In this document: piece by piece, positions 6,158 through 6,628 of the stretch
Numbering within the stretch: the first letter of the stretch is position 1
How the letters are laid out: every line of letters starts with the position of its first letter
Assembly: GCA_035711465.1 (NCBI GenBank)
Contig: DASTCC010000451.1
Location: 1 to 6,628, forward strand
DNA: 6,628 nucleotides
Direction of reading: 5' to 3'
Source: DASTCC01 sp035711465
GTDB taxonomy: Bacteria; Acidobacteriota; Vicinamibacteria; Vicinamibacterales; SCN-69-37
Program-made: the position numbers and the translations under genes
The notes under the pieces: model-generated
The model's input: only the letters and a program-made list of their open reading frames with translations
The model's database searches: none
What the model was told of the DNA's origin: nothing

Positions 6158-6628
6158 CTCGCGGGAGAGCTGCGCGCGGAGCGCGCTGATGGGGGCCGTG
6201 ATGATCGCGGCCATGCTGGGAGCGGGCAGACACGCGGCGGCACAGACGCCGGCGCCCGCCGCGCCGGTGCAGACGGCGCCGTTGAGAAGAGTCGAGTTCG
6301 ACGAGGCAATCAAGCAGGCGCTGGCGAAGAACCCATCGATCCAGCAGGCGACGGTCAACATCGCCAGGGCCGAGGCGCTGGTGAGGCAGGCCCGGGCCGG
6401 GTTGATGCCGTTCGTATCGGCCGCGGTCAGCAACGTCACGATCAACTCGGAGCGTGGGTTCGAAGGCACGGTCACGCAGCCGCAGAACCAGACGACGTTC
6501 GGCGCGACGGCGGGCGTGCCGATCCTGCCGATCGCGCAGCGCGCGCGCGTCGACCAGGCGCGCGACCAGGTCGAGGTCGCCGGCAGGTCGGTCGAGGAAG
6601 TGCGGCAGCAGATCGCCGTCGCCGCGGC
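6150..6628 (+). CDS. Outer-membrane efflux channel (TolC/OprM-like OEP family), partial (C-terminus beyond right edge)
   Basis: 159 complete codons are visible with no stop, so the gene continues past the window. Family members usually have over 400 residues, so about a third is present. A signal peptide spans about residues 1-31: basic residues at the start, an Ala/Met/Gly hydrophobic core (13-24) and a GRHAAAQ cleavage region. There is no lipobox cysteine there, so it looks TolC-like rather than lipidated like OprM. After a Pro/Ala linker comes the conserved first helix of OEP proteins: VEFDEAIKQALAKNPSIQQA (49-68), then VRQARAGLMPFVSA (79-92), where helix meets the first beta strand. The segment around 96-124 fits the first outer-membrane beta strands, and VPILPIAQRARVDQAR (124-139) leads into the next long helix. 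It would complete the tripartite pump with the two preceding genes. Confidence 0.88.
   Translation, partial: MRNSRESCARSALMGAVMIAAMLGAGRHAAAQTPAPAAPVQTAPLRRVEFDEAIKQALAKNPSIQQATVNIARAEALVRQARAGLMPFVSAAVSNVTINSERGFEGTVTQPQNQTTFGATAGVPILPIAQRARVDQARDQVEVAGRSVEEVRQQIAVAA

Noticed and set aside
3863..6475. 870-codon open frame antisense to the permease and channel genes
   Set aside because: Its product is dominated by Arg, Asp, His, Glu and Ala in low-complexity runs, the usual shadow of a GC-rich gene read in the opposite frame. The sense strand encodes a clear RND permease with all key motifs.
1..6628. CRISPR arrays, insertion sequences, tRNA or rRNA genes, and intrinsic terminators
   Set aside because: Looked for and not seen: no regularly spaced repeats, no transposase, no tRNA-like cloverleaf and no GC stem followed by a T-run. 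The genes are packed with overlaps or short spacers.

Overview
The window holds most of a tripartite RND drug-efflux locus with its probable regulator, in GC-rich DNA of a Gram-negative (diderm) bacterium. The diderm assignment rests on the encoded parts: an inner-membrane RND pump, a lipidated periplasmic adaptor and a TolC-type outer-membrane channel. Third codon positions are strongly G/C. Acidobacteriota or a high-GC proteobacterium would fit, but nothing in the sequence settles the phylum.

Layout. Minus strand, positions 1-1459: an AraC-family transcription factor with an N-terminal cupin domain (506-1459), followed in the same direction by a secreted trypsin-like serine protease that runs off the left edge (1-509). 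The two genes overlap by 4 bases (ATGA), so they are probably cotranscribed. Positions 1460-1766: a divergent intergenic region with lower GC, -10-like hexamers pointing both ways, two inverted repeats and a 10-bp direct repeat. Plus strand, positions 1767-6628: a periplasmic adaptor (membrane fusion protein, 406 aa), an AcrB-like HAE-1 RND permease (1052 aa) starting 11 bases after the adaptor stop behind a strong ribosome binding site, and a TolC-like outer-membrane factor whose start overlaps the permease stop by 8 bases and which runs off the right edge.

How they work together. The permease uses the proton gradient to capture substrates from the periplasm and inner membrane. The adaptor bridges it to the outer-membrane channel, and the channel releases substrate outside. 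The divergently placed AraC regulator is the obvious candidate for controlling the pump operon through sites between the genes; this is inferred from position. No role of the protease in this system can be read from the sequence.

Assessment. This is a well-formed member of a known class and I found no convincing undescribed system. The points most worth a second look are the protease coupled to the regulator, the possible operator elements, the uncertain adaptor start with its atypical lipoprotein +2 residue, and the near-leaderless start of the regulator.
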